Below, piece by piece: positions 16,850 through 26,084 of a stretch of 64,000 nt of DNA (positions are counted from its first letter, which is position 1; every line of letters starts with the position of its first letter). The notes beneath the pieces are model-generated. The model was given only the letters and a program-made list of their open reading frames with translations. It was not told the DNA's origin and did not search any database. Source of the stretch: Ignavibacteria bacterium (GTDB lineage Bacteria; Bacteroidota; Ignavibacteria; Ignavibacteriales; SURF-24). The stretch is from positions 1-64,000 of the forward strand of contig JAAXKQ010000005.1 of assembly GCA_025612245.1 (NCBI GenBank), read 5' to 3'. Made by a program: the position numbers and the translations under genes.

Positions 16850-19702
16850 ATGTACAATGCTTTATTTATAATTCTTCTTGCCATTGCTGCTTTCCTGTTC
16901 TTTACAGGCGCCAAAAGACAGATAAAGGTAAGGATGTTTACGGGTGCGTTACTTGCCGCACTGACGATTCTTTTTTTCTGGTTCATGGACTTCTGGGGTG
17001 AGGCCCTGTGGTACGAAAGCCTGGGCTATGGCGACCGCTTCTGGATAATTAACACATCAAATATAGGTTTTGGGATTGCAGGAGCCGTTCTGGGCTACCT
17101 GCTGGTCTACCTTTTAATGCTCCCGATTCCCAAAAGGAACAAGGTGGTCCACAGGCTTGCCGGATTGCTTGGTCTCGTAATGGGCGGGCTCTGGGGGTAT
17201 TCCAACTGGGAGGTGATCTTAAAATTCTGGAACAGGGTTGATACCGGAATGCGTGACCCGATACTGGGAAAGGACGTCGGGTTTTATCTGTTTTCACTTC
17301 CTTTTTACGATTCGCTTTACTGGCTTTTAGTGCTTACTTCAGCTATAGCACTCATAGCGGCACTGGTAGTGTCATTTACGCGTTTCAGGGAAAACAATAT
17401 ATTTCTGTACTTCCCCTATGAGTTTGAAATGAACAGCACTGAATGGTCTTCCCCGGTATTCCTTACTGCCTCGGTTTTTGTTTTTGTACTTGCCCTGGGA
17501 AGGTTTTTAGAGCGCTATCACCTCATGTTTTCCACAACAGGTGTTGTTGCGGGTCCCGGCTGGACGGACGTGAATATTCTCCTTCCTGCCTACGCTGTTG
17601 TAATAGCGTTACTTATTGTAATAGGAATATTATTACTTGTCCCTTATACAAGAAGGAAGGCGGGGGAGTTCTATTCAAGGAAGTTCCGGCTTTTCCCGGA
17701 CCGCCCTTATATCGGCGTGCTTGCATTTCCGGCGGTTATCATTATAGCCATATGGATAATAGCCTTTGCCGCGCTGCCGCAGGTTTTCCAGTGGCTTGTA
17801 GTTGAGCCCAATGAAATAACCTTTGAGCGCCCTTATATACAAAATAACATCAAGTATACGCGTACGGCGTTTGGACTGGACAGAATTGAGGAGAAGGAAT
17901 ACCCTCTTACGGGCACTTTTACGCAGGAGACTGTTGCAGACAACCCAAACATCTTTAACAACGTCCGCCTCTGGGACTGGAAGGCGCTTGACGCAGTTTA
18001 CAGACAGTTCCAGTCAATTCGCTTATACTATGAATTCTCGGATGTTGACGTTGACCGCTACAACATAGACGGGAAAGTAAGGCAGGTGATGGTTTCAGGA
18101 AGGGAAATTAACCTGGATAACCTGCCGCCTCAAAGCCAGACCTTTGTAAACCAGAGGTTCCAGTACACACACGGCTACGGAATAACGATGGCAGCGGTAA
18201 ATGAATTTACAGAACAGGGGCTGCCGCACCTGTTAATAAAAGACATTCCGCCGGTAAGTGAATCCCCTTCACTTGCGGTCAAAAGGCCGCAGATATATTT
18301 TGGGGAGGACACAAAGTCGCCCGTAGTTGTAAACACGAAGGCCAAGGAATTCGATTACCCGAGCGGCGAGGATAATGTTTATACGAAATATGCCGGGAAA
18401 GGGGGCGTTGAGCTTTCAAACTTCTGGAGAAAATTCCTCTACGGATGGAAATTTGACGGAACTAACTTTCTGTTCTCGGATTACCCAACTTCGCAGAGCC
18501 GCATCATGTTTCACCGCCAGGTTCAGGAAAGGGTAAAGCTGCTTGCACCTTTTCTTAATTTTGACAAGGATGCCTATCTTGTGCTTGCCAACGGGAGGCT
18601 CTACTGGATGCTGGATGCTTATACGACATCGGGCAACTACCCCTACAGTCAGCCGTTTTCATCACGGGAGAATATTCCATACAAGGAGGGAAACGAGACA
18701 AAAAACCTGACAACAGACTTCAGCGATTACCTGGATGGAATAAATTACATCAGGAATTCTGTTAAGGCTGTTGTTGACGCGTACGACGGGACCGTCAACT
18801 TCTACATCATGGATAAGAAAGATCCCATAATAACTGTCTGGAGCAGGATATTCCCCCGCCTTTTCAAGGCAAAAGAGGAAATGCCCAAAGAGCTCCTTTC
18901 ACACCTGAGATATCCGATGGAGATGCTTCTGACACAAGGGATTGTATATTCGAAATACCACATGATGGACCCAACGGTATTTTATAACCAGGAAGACCTA
19001 TGGGTAAGGGCTACGGCAAAGTATTACAATGAGGTGCAGCCTGTTGACCCTTATTACATCATGTGGCAGGTGCCGGGTACAAACAAGCAGCAGTTCGTGC
19101 TGATGCTTCCATTTACACCCAAAAACAGGCAGGTGCTCATTGGCTGGATTGCCGGAATGTGCGACCCTGAGAACTACGGGCGCTTTATATCGTATCAGTT
19201 TCCAAAGGATCAGACCGTTCTTGGGCCGCAGCAGGTTGAGACAAAAATTGACCAGGACAGTTACCTTTCAGGACAGCTTACACTGTGGGATCAGCACGGC
19301 AGTAAGGTTATAAGGGGCAACGTGCTGGCAATTCCGGTAAACAATACGCTTTTTTACGTAGAGCCAATTTATCTGCAGGCTGAAACTGCGGCATATCCGG
19401 AATTGCGCCTTGTAGTTGTAATGCACCAGGAGAATATGAGCTATGCAAAGACATTTGAAGAAGCTCTAAGCGGGCTTTTCAGCAGGGGGCCTGTGGTAGT
19501 TGAAAAGCAGGCAGCTTCGACCTCCGTGAAGCCTCCTTTGTCGCAGCAGGCGCCGCCGCCGGTGGGGGTGCAGATTAAAGCTGCCAATGATGCGTTTAAT
19601 AACTACCTGAGGCTTCTTGGCGAGAAAAAATTTCCGGAGGCTGCAAGGGAGCTTGAAAAGCTGCAGCAGTCGCTCCAGTCACTTTCAAATCAGGCCAAGT
19701 AA
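16850..19702 (+). CDS. UPF0182 family large membrane protein
   Basis: The 950-residue protein has about seven membrane helices in the first 330 residues, with the family blocks FFWFMDFWGEALWYESLGY (about 43-61) and FLERYHLMFS. A large outside domain follows, containing NNIKYTRTAFGLDRIEEKEY, FVNQRFQYTHGYG and MPKELLSHLRYPMEMLLTQ, all typical of UPF0182. The last 80 residues are a proline-rich linker and a helical tail, as in other members. The family is widespread in Actinobacteria, Cyanobacteria and some Bacteroidota relatives; its function is unknown. The gene is complete and ends eight bases before the convergent DUF116 gene. Confidence 0.93.
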   Translation: MYNALFIILLAIAAFLFFTGAKRQIKVRMFTGALLAALTILFFWFMDFWGEALWYESLGYGDRFWIINTSNIGFGIAGAVLGYLLVYLLMLPIPKRNKVVHRLAGLLGLVMGGLWGYSNWEVILKFWNRVDTGMRDPILGKDVGFYLFSLPFYDSLYWLLVLTSAIALIAALVVSFTRFRENNIFLYFPYEFEMNSTEWSSPVFLTASVFVFVLALGRFLERYHLMFSTTGVVAGPGWTDVNILLPAYAVVIALLIVIGILLLVPYTRRKAGEFYSRKFRLFPDRPYIGVLAFPAVIIIAIWIIAFAALPQVFQWLVVEPNEITFERPYIQNNIKYTRTAFGLDRIEEKEYPLTGTFTQETVADNPNIFNNVRLWDWKALDAVYRQFQSIRLYYEFSDVDVDRYNIDGKVRQVMVSGREINLDNLPPQSQTFVNQRFQYTHGYGITMAAVNEFTEQGLPHLLIKDIPPVSESPSLAVKRPQIYFGEDTKSPVVVNTKAKEFDYPSGEDNVYTKYAGKGGVELSNFWRKFLYGWKFDGTNFLFSDYPTSQSRIMFHRQVQERVKLLAPFLNFDKDAYLVLANGRLYWMLDAYTTSGNYPYSQPFSSRENIPYKEGNETKNLTTDFSDYLDGINYIRNSVKAVVDAYDGTVNFYIMDKKDPIITVWSRIFPRLFKAKEEMPKELLSHLRYPMEMLLTQGIVYSKYHMMDPTVFYNQEDLWVRATAKYYNEVQPVDPYYIMWQVPGTNKQQFVLMLPFTPKNRQVLIGWIAGMCDPENYGRFISYQFPKDQTVLGPQQVETKIDQDSYLSGQLTLWDQHGSKVIRGNVLAIPVNNTLFYVEPIYLQAETAAYPELRLVVVMHQENMSYAKTFEEALSGLFSRGPVVVEKQAASTSVKPPLSQQAPPPVGVQIKAANDAFNNYLRLLGEKKFPEAARELEKLQQSLQSLSNQAK

Positions 19703-19710
19703 AACTTCCA

Positions 19711-20886
19711 TTATAAAACAGGCGTTGAATGTCCGGGGTGTGCTAAAATATTTTTTAGCTGCCGGACGTTCAACTCTGTCTCAAGCCCTTCTTTGTGCCA
19801 GTGCTTATTGCATCCGCAGAAGTCCAGTATTACGCACTGAGCCGGCACGTCATAGCGTTTAAGTTCCCATCCGCCCTCGACGAGAGTTGTAATGCAGGCA
19901 GATGCAACAACGCCCCGGCTTGGAAAGCCTTCCTTGGGGGACCAGAGTGAAAGGTCGGAGGCGTGGGGGATGACGTAGACCTCAAAATTATATTTCTTCC
20001 CCATTTCACGGAGCTGGTTTACGTGGCAGCCGGCAAGGCATCCCTCGCAGTGAAGGCCGCCCGGAACTTTTGTAGCCTTGCAGTCTTCAGCCGCGCGGCC
20101 CCTCATGCACCCGGGAAGCAGCAGGGCTTTGGTTTCAGTCTTCAGGAATTCTTTTCGAAAAGCCCGGTTCATTAGTTCGGCCCCCACCATGTTCAGGTGA
20201 TACTCCAGTCGCGAACGGGTGCAGGAGATGCGGTCTTCACGCCAGAGGTAATGATTAAATGAGTTCCGAAGGAAACTTTCCACATTGACAGTATACTTGC
20301 CCAGGGAATCAAGGGACTTATCCCTGAACCAGTTCGTGAAATTGTGTATGGCAAGAAATGTTCTCTTTAGTTCATCCTCGCTTTTTGTATTCCAGAAAGC
20401 TCTCCAGCGTATAAAACGCAGCGCCTGTTCCTTGAATTCACCCGTGGCTTCAAACCATTTGCAAACGTGGTCTAACTGGGCCAGGCTGGGAAAAGAAGTC
20501 ATTGGGGAATTTGATTTTCCGGGCAGAAGGAAAAGCGTTGTCAGGACGCCGCGGGCAATGTCTATGTATGGCTTTACTTTCTGGTGTTTTTTTCGCCAGT
20601 CCGCCATGTGGGATAAAGTTACAAAAGGCGCCACGCGGACTTTGAGTGCAACGCGGGAATATGTATGCCACAGTACGCCGAAGCTGATCAGTTCAAGGAT
20701 GTATTCTTCATCCTCACGGACTTCCTCCAGTTTATATTTAAGAATGTATTCCTTGAATTCATCTACCAGAGGCAATAGGGAATCTCTTGTATTTATCAGT
20801 ACTTCGTCAGTAAACCTGCTTACAGTCTGGTAATATTCCTGAGAATTATTACTTCCGCATCTTAGAGAATATGTTATCGTTTCCAT
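19711..20886 (-). CDS. DUF116 domain protein, cysteine-rich
   Basis: The product is 391 residues from the ATG at 20886; a GTG four codons earlier is less likely. The N-terminal 220 residues are helical and not assigned. The C-terminal half is a DUF116 domain with many cysteines: LLLPGCMRGRAAEDC, GGLHCEGCLAGCHVNQ, VVASACITTLVEGGWE and ILDFCGCNKHW. The cysteine pattern suggests iron-sulfur or zinc binding, but the family has no proven reaction. No signal peptide is present, so it is cytosolic. It stands alone between the convergent UPF0182 gene and the GH97 gene. Confidence 0.88.
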   Translation of the reverse strand: METITYSLRCGSNNSQEYYQTVSRFTDEVLINTRDSLLPLVDEFKEYILKYKLEEVREDEEYILELISFGVLWHTYSRVALKVRVAPFVTLSHMADWRKKHQKVKPYIDIARGVLTTLFLLPGKSNSPMTSFPSLAQLDHVCKWFEATGEFKEQALRFIRWRAFWNTKSEDELKRTFLAIHNFTNWFRDKSLDSLGKYTVNVESFLRNSFNHYLWREDRISCTRSRLEYHLNMVGAELMNRAFRKEFLKTETKALLLPGCMRGRAAEDCKATKVPGGLHCEGCLAGCHVNQLREMGKKYNFEVYVIPHASDLSLWSPKEGFPSRGVVASACITTLVEGGWELKRYDVPAQCVILDFCGCNKHWHKEGLETELNVRQLKNILAHPGHSTPVL

Positions 20887-21039
20887 GAACAATCTCACTT
20901 ATAAATTCACTAATCATCCACAGGAAATATAAGTAAAATCGGGACTGTTTCAAGAGTGAAAGTTGAGTGACAGCAAGAAAAGTCCCCCAAAAAATCAGTT
21001 CTTTTCAGGGGATGAAAGTGGTAATTACTTTCACTTCAG

Positions 21040-23040
21040 CTATTCAGCAGGGGTTAAAATGGCAGCGTAGCCTCCGCCCGGAGCCAGTTTAATTTTTAAT
21101 ATGTCTGAAGGTTTAACGCTTCCTGTTCCATATCTATAATCTGAAGCGTTGCGGTTTGCATTTACTCCGTCTTCAACATATTCCAGTCTGTAGCTTTTAG
21201 CCTCAAGAAATGAGAGGGGAATTTCCATCTGCCGGCCTTCCCAGTCTGTCATTGCTCCGATATACCAGAGGTTCCCATTTTTTCTTGCAAGGGCAACAAA
21301 TTCCCCGGCCTTTGAGGTAAGCCCCACGGTTTTATCCCACGTGGACGGCATGCGTGTAATGAAGGAGGTAAAGACAGAGTCTTTCAGGTAATTTGAAGGG
21401 CTGTCTGAGAACATCTGAAGCGGGCTTGTATAGACGACGTACATTGCTGCCTGGTGGCAGCGCGTGCCCTGGCTCATCGGCTCTGAGAAGATGGCGCGGA
21501 AGTCTTCCTTGTTTGCATTAATCATAGCCCCGGGCGTAAAATCCATCGGTCCGGCCACCATTCTAGTAAAAGGCAGTGTTACGTCGTGCTTCGGGGTAAC
21601 GTCGGTGCTCCACTTGGAATGTTCCAGTCCTTTTACACCCTCCTGTGAAAGCACGTTAGGGTATTTGCGGTTCAGTCCCGAGGGTTTATAAGCGCCGTGG
21701 AAATCAACTGCGAGATTTCTTTTTGCGGCCTCGGAGGCCACGCGTTCATAAAAGTTTACCATATACTGGTCGCCTCTTTGCATGAAGTCGACCTTAATGC
21801 CTTTAATGCCCCAGCTGGCAAACTGGTTGAGCGCCACAGTCATGTTTTCATCCAGGGCGTTCCAGAGAACCCACAAAATGAGTCCCACATTTTTCTTATT
21901 TGCATACTGAACGAGTTCCTTCAGGTCCATCTCCGGCACTGTATGGAGGAGGTCGTGGCTTGAAAGTGACCAGCCTTCATCCAGAATGACATATTCCAGT
22001 CCAAACCTGGAAGCAAAGTCAACATAATATTTATACGTATTTGTATTGATGCCGGAAGGAAAGCCGACGTTATAGATGTTGCGGTCATTCCACCAGTCCC
22101 AGGCGACCCTGCCGGGTTTTATCCAGCTCGTATTTTTAATTACATTTGGGGAGGAAAGCTTAAAGACGAGGTCGGTTTCAAGGAGATCCTTATCGCTTTC
22201 TGCAACTAGAATAACCCGCCAGGGGAAGTTTCTTTTTCCTTTTACGACGGCAATATAGTCGGCAAGCTTTGTGATGTCGTCATCCCTGTCATTGACATGT
22301 TGAAGGGCAAGTGTGACTTTGGGAAATGCGGTCCTGAATGCAGTCTCATCCGTTCCATAGAGGAACATATTGGGATAGTCATAAAGGTCCGCCTCCGTAA
22401 TGAGAAGTTTTGCCTTATTCCCGGCAGAAAGCAGAACAGGAAGGGAGCAGAACTGTGTATCTTTAATTGCGGCGAGGTTTGTATCTTTATAGGAACGTTC
22501 ATAGTGAGAAACAAAATCCCATAGTTCCTCTTCCGGAAAGAAAACCCTGTAGTTACCTGCAAAGTTAAACCTGGCATTTTCCCACTCGACCGTTATTTCA
22601 TCTCCGGGGAAAGATGTAATAAACCTGTAGGCCATTCCGTCGTCATATGCCCTGAATGAAATGCTGTAGTTGCCTTGGAATGACATCAGGAGCTCATTAT
22701 AGTTATTCCTGATCGTCTTATTTTTTACCGGCACAACTGCTTCAATGGTTTCGTCTACCGAGTCATTCTTTATACCCGTAAGCACGGGGTTCAAGCCAAG
22801 TTCAATTGAGTTTTTAAGCCTCATTGAAATGGGGCTGGAGTTAACCAAAGCGCTGCCGCTTAGTGAAACAGAAAAGCTTATCCTGTCGGTAACAGAAACC
22901 GTAACGAGGAGCCTCCCGTTGGGGCTTTTAAGTGAGTATTCTTTTGCCGGCGTAAGGCAAGGAAACATTAGCAGGCATAGAAACATAAATCCGGAGAAAA
23001 AAGAGGTAAGGAAAGAGCCTGCAGCTATATTTGAAAACAT
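21040..23040 (-). CDS. glycoside hydrolase family 97 protein
   Basis: The product has 666 residues from the ATG at 23040, chosen because GGGAG lies eight bases upstream; a start at 23055 lacks such a site. A long signal peptide (about 1-32) is followed by the GH97 N-terminal beta domain, KEYSLKSPNGRL. The barrel shows GRVAWDWWNDRNI, FGLEYVILDEGW and WGIKGIKVDFMQRGDQ (Asp about residue 418). The Asp in KVDFM fits the nucleophile of retaining members such as the Bacteroides alpha-galactosidase, rather than the inverting SusB type. It probably removes alpha-linked galactose or glucose from oligosaccharides in the periplasm. No SusC/D genes are next to it. Confidence 0.92.
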   Translation of the reverse strand: MFSNIAAGSFLTSFFSGFMFLCLLMFPCLTPAKEYSLKSPNGRLLVTVSVTDRISFSVSLSGSALVNSSPISMRLKNSIELGLNPVLTGIKNDSVDETIEAVVPVKNKTIRNNYNELLMSFQGNYSISFRAYDDGMAYRFITSFPGDEITVEWENARFNFAGNYRVFFPEEELWDFVSHYERSYKDTNLAAIKDTQFCSLPVLLSAGNKAKLLITEADLYDYPNMFLYGTDETAFRTAFPKVTLALQHVNDRDDDITKLADYIAVVKGKRNFPWRVILVAESDKDLLETDLVFKLSSPNVIKNTSWIKPGRVAWDWWNDRNIYNVGFPSGINTNTYKYYVDFASRFGLEYVILDEGWSLSSHDLLHTVPEMDLKELVQYANKKNVGLILWVLWNALDENMTVALNQFASWGIKGIKVDFMQRGDQYMVNFYERVASEAAKRNLAVDFHGAYKPSGLNRKYPNVLSQEGVKGLEHSKWSTDVTPKHDVTLPFTRMVAGPMDFTPGAMINANKEDFRAIFSEPMSQGTRCHQAAMYVVYTSPLQMFSDSPSNYLKDSVFTSFITRMPSTWDKTVGLTSKAGEFVALARKNGNLWYIGAMTDWEGRQMEIPLSFLEAKSYRLEYVEDGVNANRNASDYRYGTGSVKPSDILKIKLAPGGGYAAILTPAE

Positions 23041-23187
23041 AACCTGCACTCCCATTTATGAATCAATTTTTGACACTTTAATTCAAAACTTTCAGGGAAT
23101 AGTTACAGATATAACTCAGGAGGGAATATAAAATAAAAAAGGTAAACTTCATACTTTTATGTCGCTTACGGGGTTTAATAGCAATTA

Positions 23188-23228
23188 GCCCTCCGGATAC
23201 TTCCCTTAAAGGGATGTGGCCGGAGGGC
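23188..23228. terminator. hairpin after the BNR-repeat gene
   Basis: A 9-bp stem, GCCCTCCGG (23188-23196) with CCGGAGGGC (23220-23228), and an inner TCCC/GGGA pairing form a two-part hairpin. It lies 19 bases past the stop codon of the minus-strand gene. No T tract follows. Confidence 0.6.
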
Positions 23229-23246
23229 CAAGAAAAACTGACATTA

Positions 23247-24560
23247 TTACTTAAGCAGCATCAGCTTTTTGCTTTCGGTAAATGAACCTGCCTGAATTCT
23301 ATATATATACATTCCGCTGGGCAGGTGGCTTCCATCGAAGCTGACGGAATATGTTCCGGGACTTTTCAGCTCATTTGTAAGCACTGCAACTTCTTTTCCC
23401 AGTATGTCGAATACCCGGATGCTGACAAGTCTTGCTTCGGCAATAGAATAGCTTATTGTAGTAGATGGGTTAAAGGGATTAGGGTAATTCTGGCTTAAGG
23501 TGTAGGACTTGGGTGCAGCAGTGCCTGAGATCACTGCAAGTGATTCGGAATGCGAGTGCAGACCGATTGTAATACCCCCTTTTTCCCTTACAGCCCATGC
23601 ATTCCCTTCACCGCTTCTGGCCTGTGTCAGGTAAAGGTATGAAGTGGTGTCGGGTGCGGTATAGACGACATTCCACGTGCTGTCGCCGAAATTCTGTGCT
23701 CCGTAGATATGCAGGCCGGGCGAGGCTTTTGTACCTGTTCTTGCCATAAAGCTGTCCCAGTTATCGTGTACTATAACACCGGCAATGAGACCTGATCCGG
23801 GGGTGGAAATTTTTCTCCATGTATTGCCGGCGTCTGAGGTTCTTAGCAGCTCTGTGCCTCCGACAAGGCCGTTCGAGGTTGAAAAATAGATGGCAGTGAT
23901 ATCCTTGAGGCCGGTTGTTTTCCGTGTGCTCCAGGTTTTTCCGGAGTCGGTTGAAACGAACATGGTGGAATCATTGGTTCCAAAGACGAGTGTGTGCGTT
24001 GAGGTGTCGCCCCAGATGGCGTTATTCCAACCGGAGTCAGTCAAAGCCGCGCTTGGAATTTTAACGCCCGAAGAGTCCCAGGTCTCGCCGCCGTTACTTG
24101 TAATCCAGATGGACCAGCGTCCGTTGACAGGATTACCACAGGCTACACCGCGGCTGGTGTCGAGCATAAAAATGCCGTTTATTTTTCCTCCTGTCTGTGT
24201 AAACACCGTCTTCCAGGTTTTCCCGCCGTCGATTGTCCTGAAGATATGGGTTGTAGTTGTATGAAGAATTGTGTCTGAAACGGGGGAAGCGCTGCAAAGG
24301 GCTCTTGAAGAGTCAAGGGCAAAGATGTTCATGATGTCCATGGTATCGAGTACATTGCCGCCTCCGACGCTCTGCCATGCAGCACCTTCATTTATGGTGC
24401 GGAGGACTGTGCCGTGTCTGCCGCTTATCCATGCAATTTTATTTGTTACGGCTGAAACAGAAAGCAGATCCCTTTTTGTCCCCGAAGCCTGTTCCTTCCA
24501 GTCGTGTGCGTTAAGCGAAAAAGTAAAAGCTAAGAAAAAGAAAATGACAAAACGTTTCAT
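23247..24560 (-). CDS. secreted BNR/Ycf48-like repeat protein with type IX sorting domain
   Basis: The 437-residue protein has a signal peptide (about 1-18). Residues about 20-345 contain repeats with S.DGGKTW/S.NGGETW-type turns (for example TIDGGKTWKTV, TSNGGETWDSS, STDSGKTWSTR), the BNR/Ycf48 pattern that builds a beta-propeller. The last 85 residues form a type IX sorting domain with SQNYPNPFNPSTTI and a KKLMLLK end. It should be a surface-exposed or released propeller; partner or ligand unknown. In plants and cyanobacteria Ycf48 is an assembly factor, but here the match is to the fold only. It is a single gene with a hairpin terminator and an 8-bp inverted repeat in its leader. Confidence 0.88.
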   Translation of the reverse strand: MKRFVIFFFLAFTFSLNAHDWKEQASGTKRDLLSVSAVTNKIAWISGRHGTVLRTINEGAAWQSVGGGNVLDTMDIMNIFALDSSRALCSASPVSDTILHTTTTHIFRTIDGGKTWKTVFTQTGGKINGIFMLDTSRGVACGNPVNGRWSIWITSNGGETWDSSGVKIPSAALTDSGWNNAIWGDTSTHTLVFGTNDSTMFVSTDSGKTWSTRKTTGLKDITAIYFSTSNGLVGGTELLRTSDAGNTWRKISTPGSGLIAGVIVHDNWDSFMARTGTKASPGLHIYGAQNFGDSTWNVVYTAPDTTSYLYLTQARSGEGNAWAVREKGGITIGLHSHSESLAVISGTAAPKSYTLSQNYPNPFNPSTTISYSIAEARLVSIRVFDILGKEVAVLTNELKSPGTYSVSFDGSHLPSGMYIYRIQAGSFTESKKLMLLK

Positions 24561-24880
24561 AGACTATCCTGGCCTTTCTGTTATTCATTTGTGATGAATA
24601 ATTTTTATTGCTTAAAAGTTAATTAACTGCAAGTAACCTTTTTTCCCACTCAGGCCAGATTGTCTTAACCGCGCGCAGAGCACCATTATGTTTGGAAAGA
24701 TGCTTTTATAGAAATTCCGGCATTTTAACGTAAAATGGGATTAAGTCTTTAATAGAAATGGATCTAATTAATAGAGTAAGGCTGGATGCATCCAAATGCA
24801 AGGTAAATTGGAAAGAACCTCATTTGGGGGACCTTTCCAATTATTGTCTGACCGAACCCGAATTGAAAGCTTCAAGGCCG
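24561..24880. other. intergenic stretch of 320 bases
   Basis: It lies between two minus-strand genes. A perfect inverted repeat (24581-24588 with 24594-24601, loop TTGTG) sits about 20 bases before the BNR-gene start, and a second hairpin (24869-24896) covers the stop of the epimerase gene. A 96-codon plus-strand frame here runs antisense into the epimerase and is not credible. Confidence 0.5.
24581..24601 (-). repeat. leader inverted repeat of the BNR-repeat gene
   Basis: An 8-bp perfect inverted repeat, TTATTCAT and ATGAATAA, with a 5-base spacer. Its position just before the ribosome site of the gene at 24560 would suit an operator or an mRNA hairpin. Confidence 0.4.
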
Positions 24881-25810
24881 TTAGCCTCCTTGAAGCAGGT
24901 CCTGCAGAGCGTCTTCAAAGCGGGTGAACCGGAACTGGTAACCCAGCTCCAGAGTTCTTTTTGGCAAAACCTTAATTCCTTCTGTTACCGGAACGGAAGC
25001 CTCGCCAATTGCGGCTTTAATCGGGAATTCCGGTATTTTGAGCCATGAGGGCCTGTTCATCACGCTGCCCAGTGTATCCATAAATTCCTTCATCCTGACC
25101 GGATTTGGGGCAACTGCATTTAGAGGTCCGCTTACAAAGCTGTTATCCAGGGCAAAGACAAATATATTTGCCACGTCAGCCAGATGGATCCATGAGATCC
25201 ACTGGTTGCCTTCCCCGACGGTTCCCCCAAGGAAGTACTTAAACGGCGTAAGGAGTTTTTCCAGCGCGCCTTCTCTTTTATCCAGGACAATTCCCACTCT
25301 TATGCTTGCCCTTCTAAGGCCAAAGCTTTCGGCCTCTGCGGCCTCTGTTTCCCAGCGCTTGCAGACCTCGGCCAGGAAGCCCTCGCCGGGAAGGCTCTCT
25401 TCGGTATAAGTAACGTTATTTTCAGAAGACCCGTAGTAGCCGATTGCAGAGGCGGAAATAAAGCTTTCAGGCTTGTTTTCGGCCTTGCTGACTGCAAAAA
25501 CGAGGCTTCTTGTGCCTAGCTCCCTACTTTTAAGGATTTTTTCCTTGTAATCATCACTCCAAAGAGCGCCAAGCAGGGGTTCACCTGCAAGGTGTAGAAT
25601 GGCATCCTTGCCTTCAATGCGGCTTTGCCAGCTGCCTGTTTTCTCAAAAGAGTCCCACTGAACGAACTCATGTGCACCCGGCAGTTCATTTTTGGCAGAA
25701 TTGGGTGAACGTGTAAAAACGGTTACCTCGTCTCCGCGGGCGCTTAAGAGCTGCGTGATATATTTCCCAATGAGTCCTGTTGCACCGGTGATAATAATTT
25801 TCTTTCCCAT
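24881..25810 (-). CDS. TIGR01777-type NAD-dependent epimerase/dehydratase
   Basis: The 309-residue protein starts with the Rossmann motif GATGLIGKYITQLL (about 7-20), followed by the family's ILHLAGEPL and FISASAIGYYGSS blocks. The latter holds the Tyr that replaces the classical YxxxK. The rest fits the YfcH/TIGR01777 branch: WISWIHLADVANI, GPLNAVAPNPVRMKEFM and a C-terminal DUF1731 end GYQFRFTRFEDALQDL. The branch is related to extended short-chain dehydrogenases; the substrate is unknown. The protein is cytosolic and of normal length. It seems to be a single gene, with a GCTTCAAGG/CCTTGAAGC hairpin overlapping its stop codon. Confidence 0.9.
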   Translation of the reverse strand: MGKKIIITGATGLIGKYITQLLSARGDEVTVFTRSPNSAKNELPGAHEFVQWDSFEKTGSWQSRIEGKDAILHLAGEPLLGALWSDDYKEKILKSRELGTRSLVFAVSKAENKPESFISASAIGYYGSSENNVTYTEESLPGEGFLAEVCKRWETEAAEAESFGLRRASIRVGIVLDKREGALEKLLTPFKYFLGGTVGEGNQWISWIHLADVANIFVFALDNSFVSGPLNAVAPNPVRMKEFMDTLGSVMNRPSWLKIPEFPIKAAIGEASVPVTEGIKVLPKRTLELGYQFRFTRFEDALQDLLQGG

Positions 25811-26084
25811 ATTCCTCTCAACTTCCTTATCAATATTATTTACGAAGCCGTGCCAATTATTTCAAGGGGAATCATTTTCTTGTAAGAAAGTTCCCCCAAG
25901 GCACTTGATACTGAAAATATAATGTTTTAGCTTTCGCATGGTTATTCCAATCGCTTGGAGGTTCTAAACTCCGATTGCGAAATAAAAGGTATTCTGGCTC
26001 ATGTTTGCTTGACTTTTGTTCGCTTTTCAAATTTCGTCTTATTCTTTAATTCATCACATTTATCAATTATTTCAGGGATTCCAA

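Noticed and set aside
24758-25048. A 96-codon plus-strand frame.
   Set aside because: Most of it is antisense to the conserved end of the epimerase gene.
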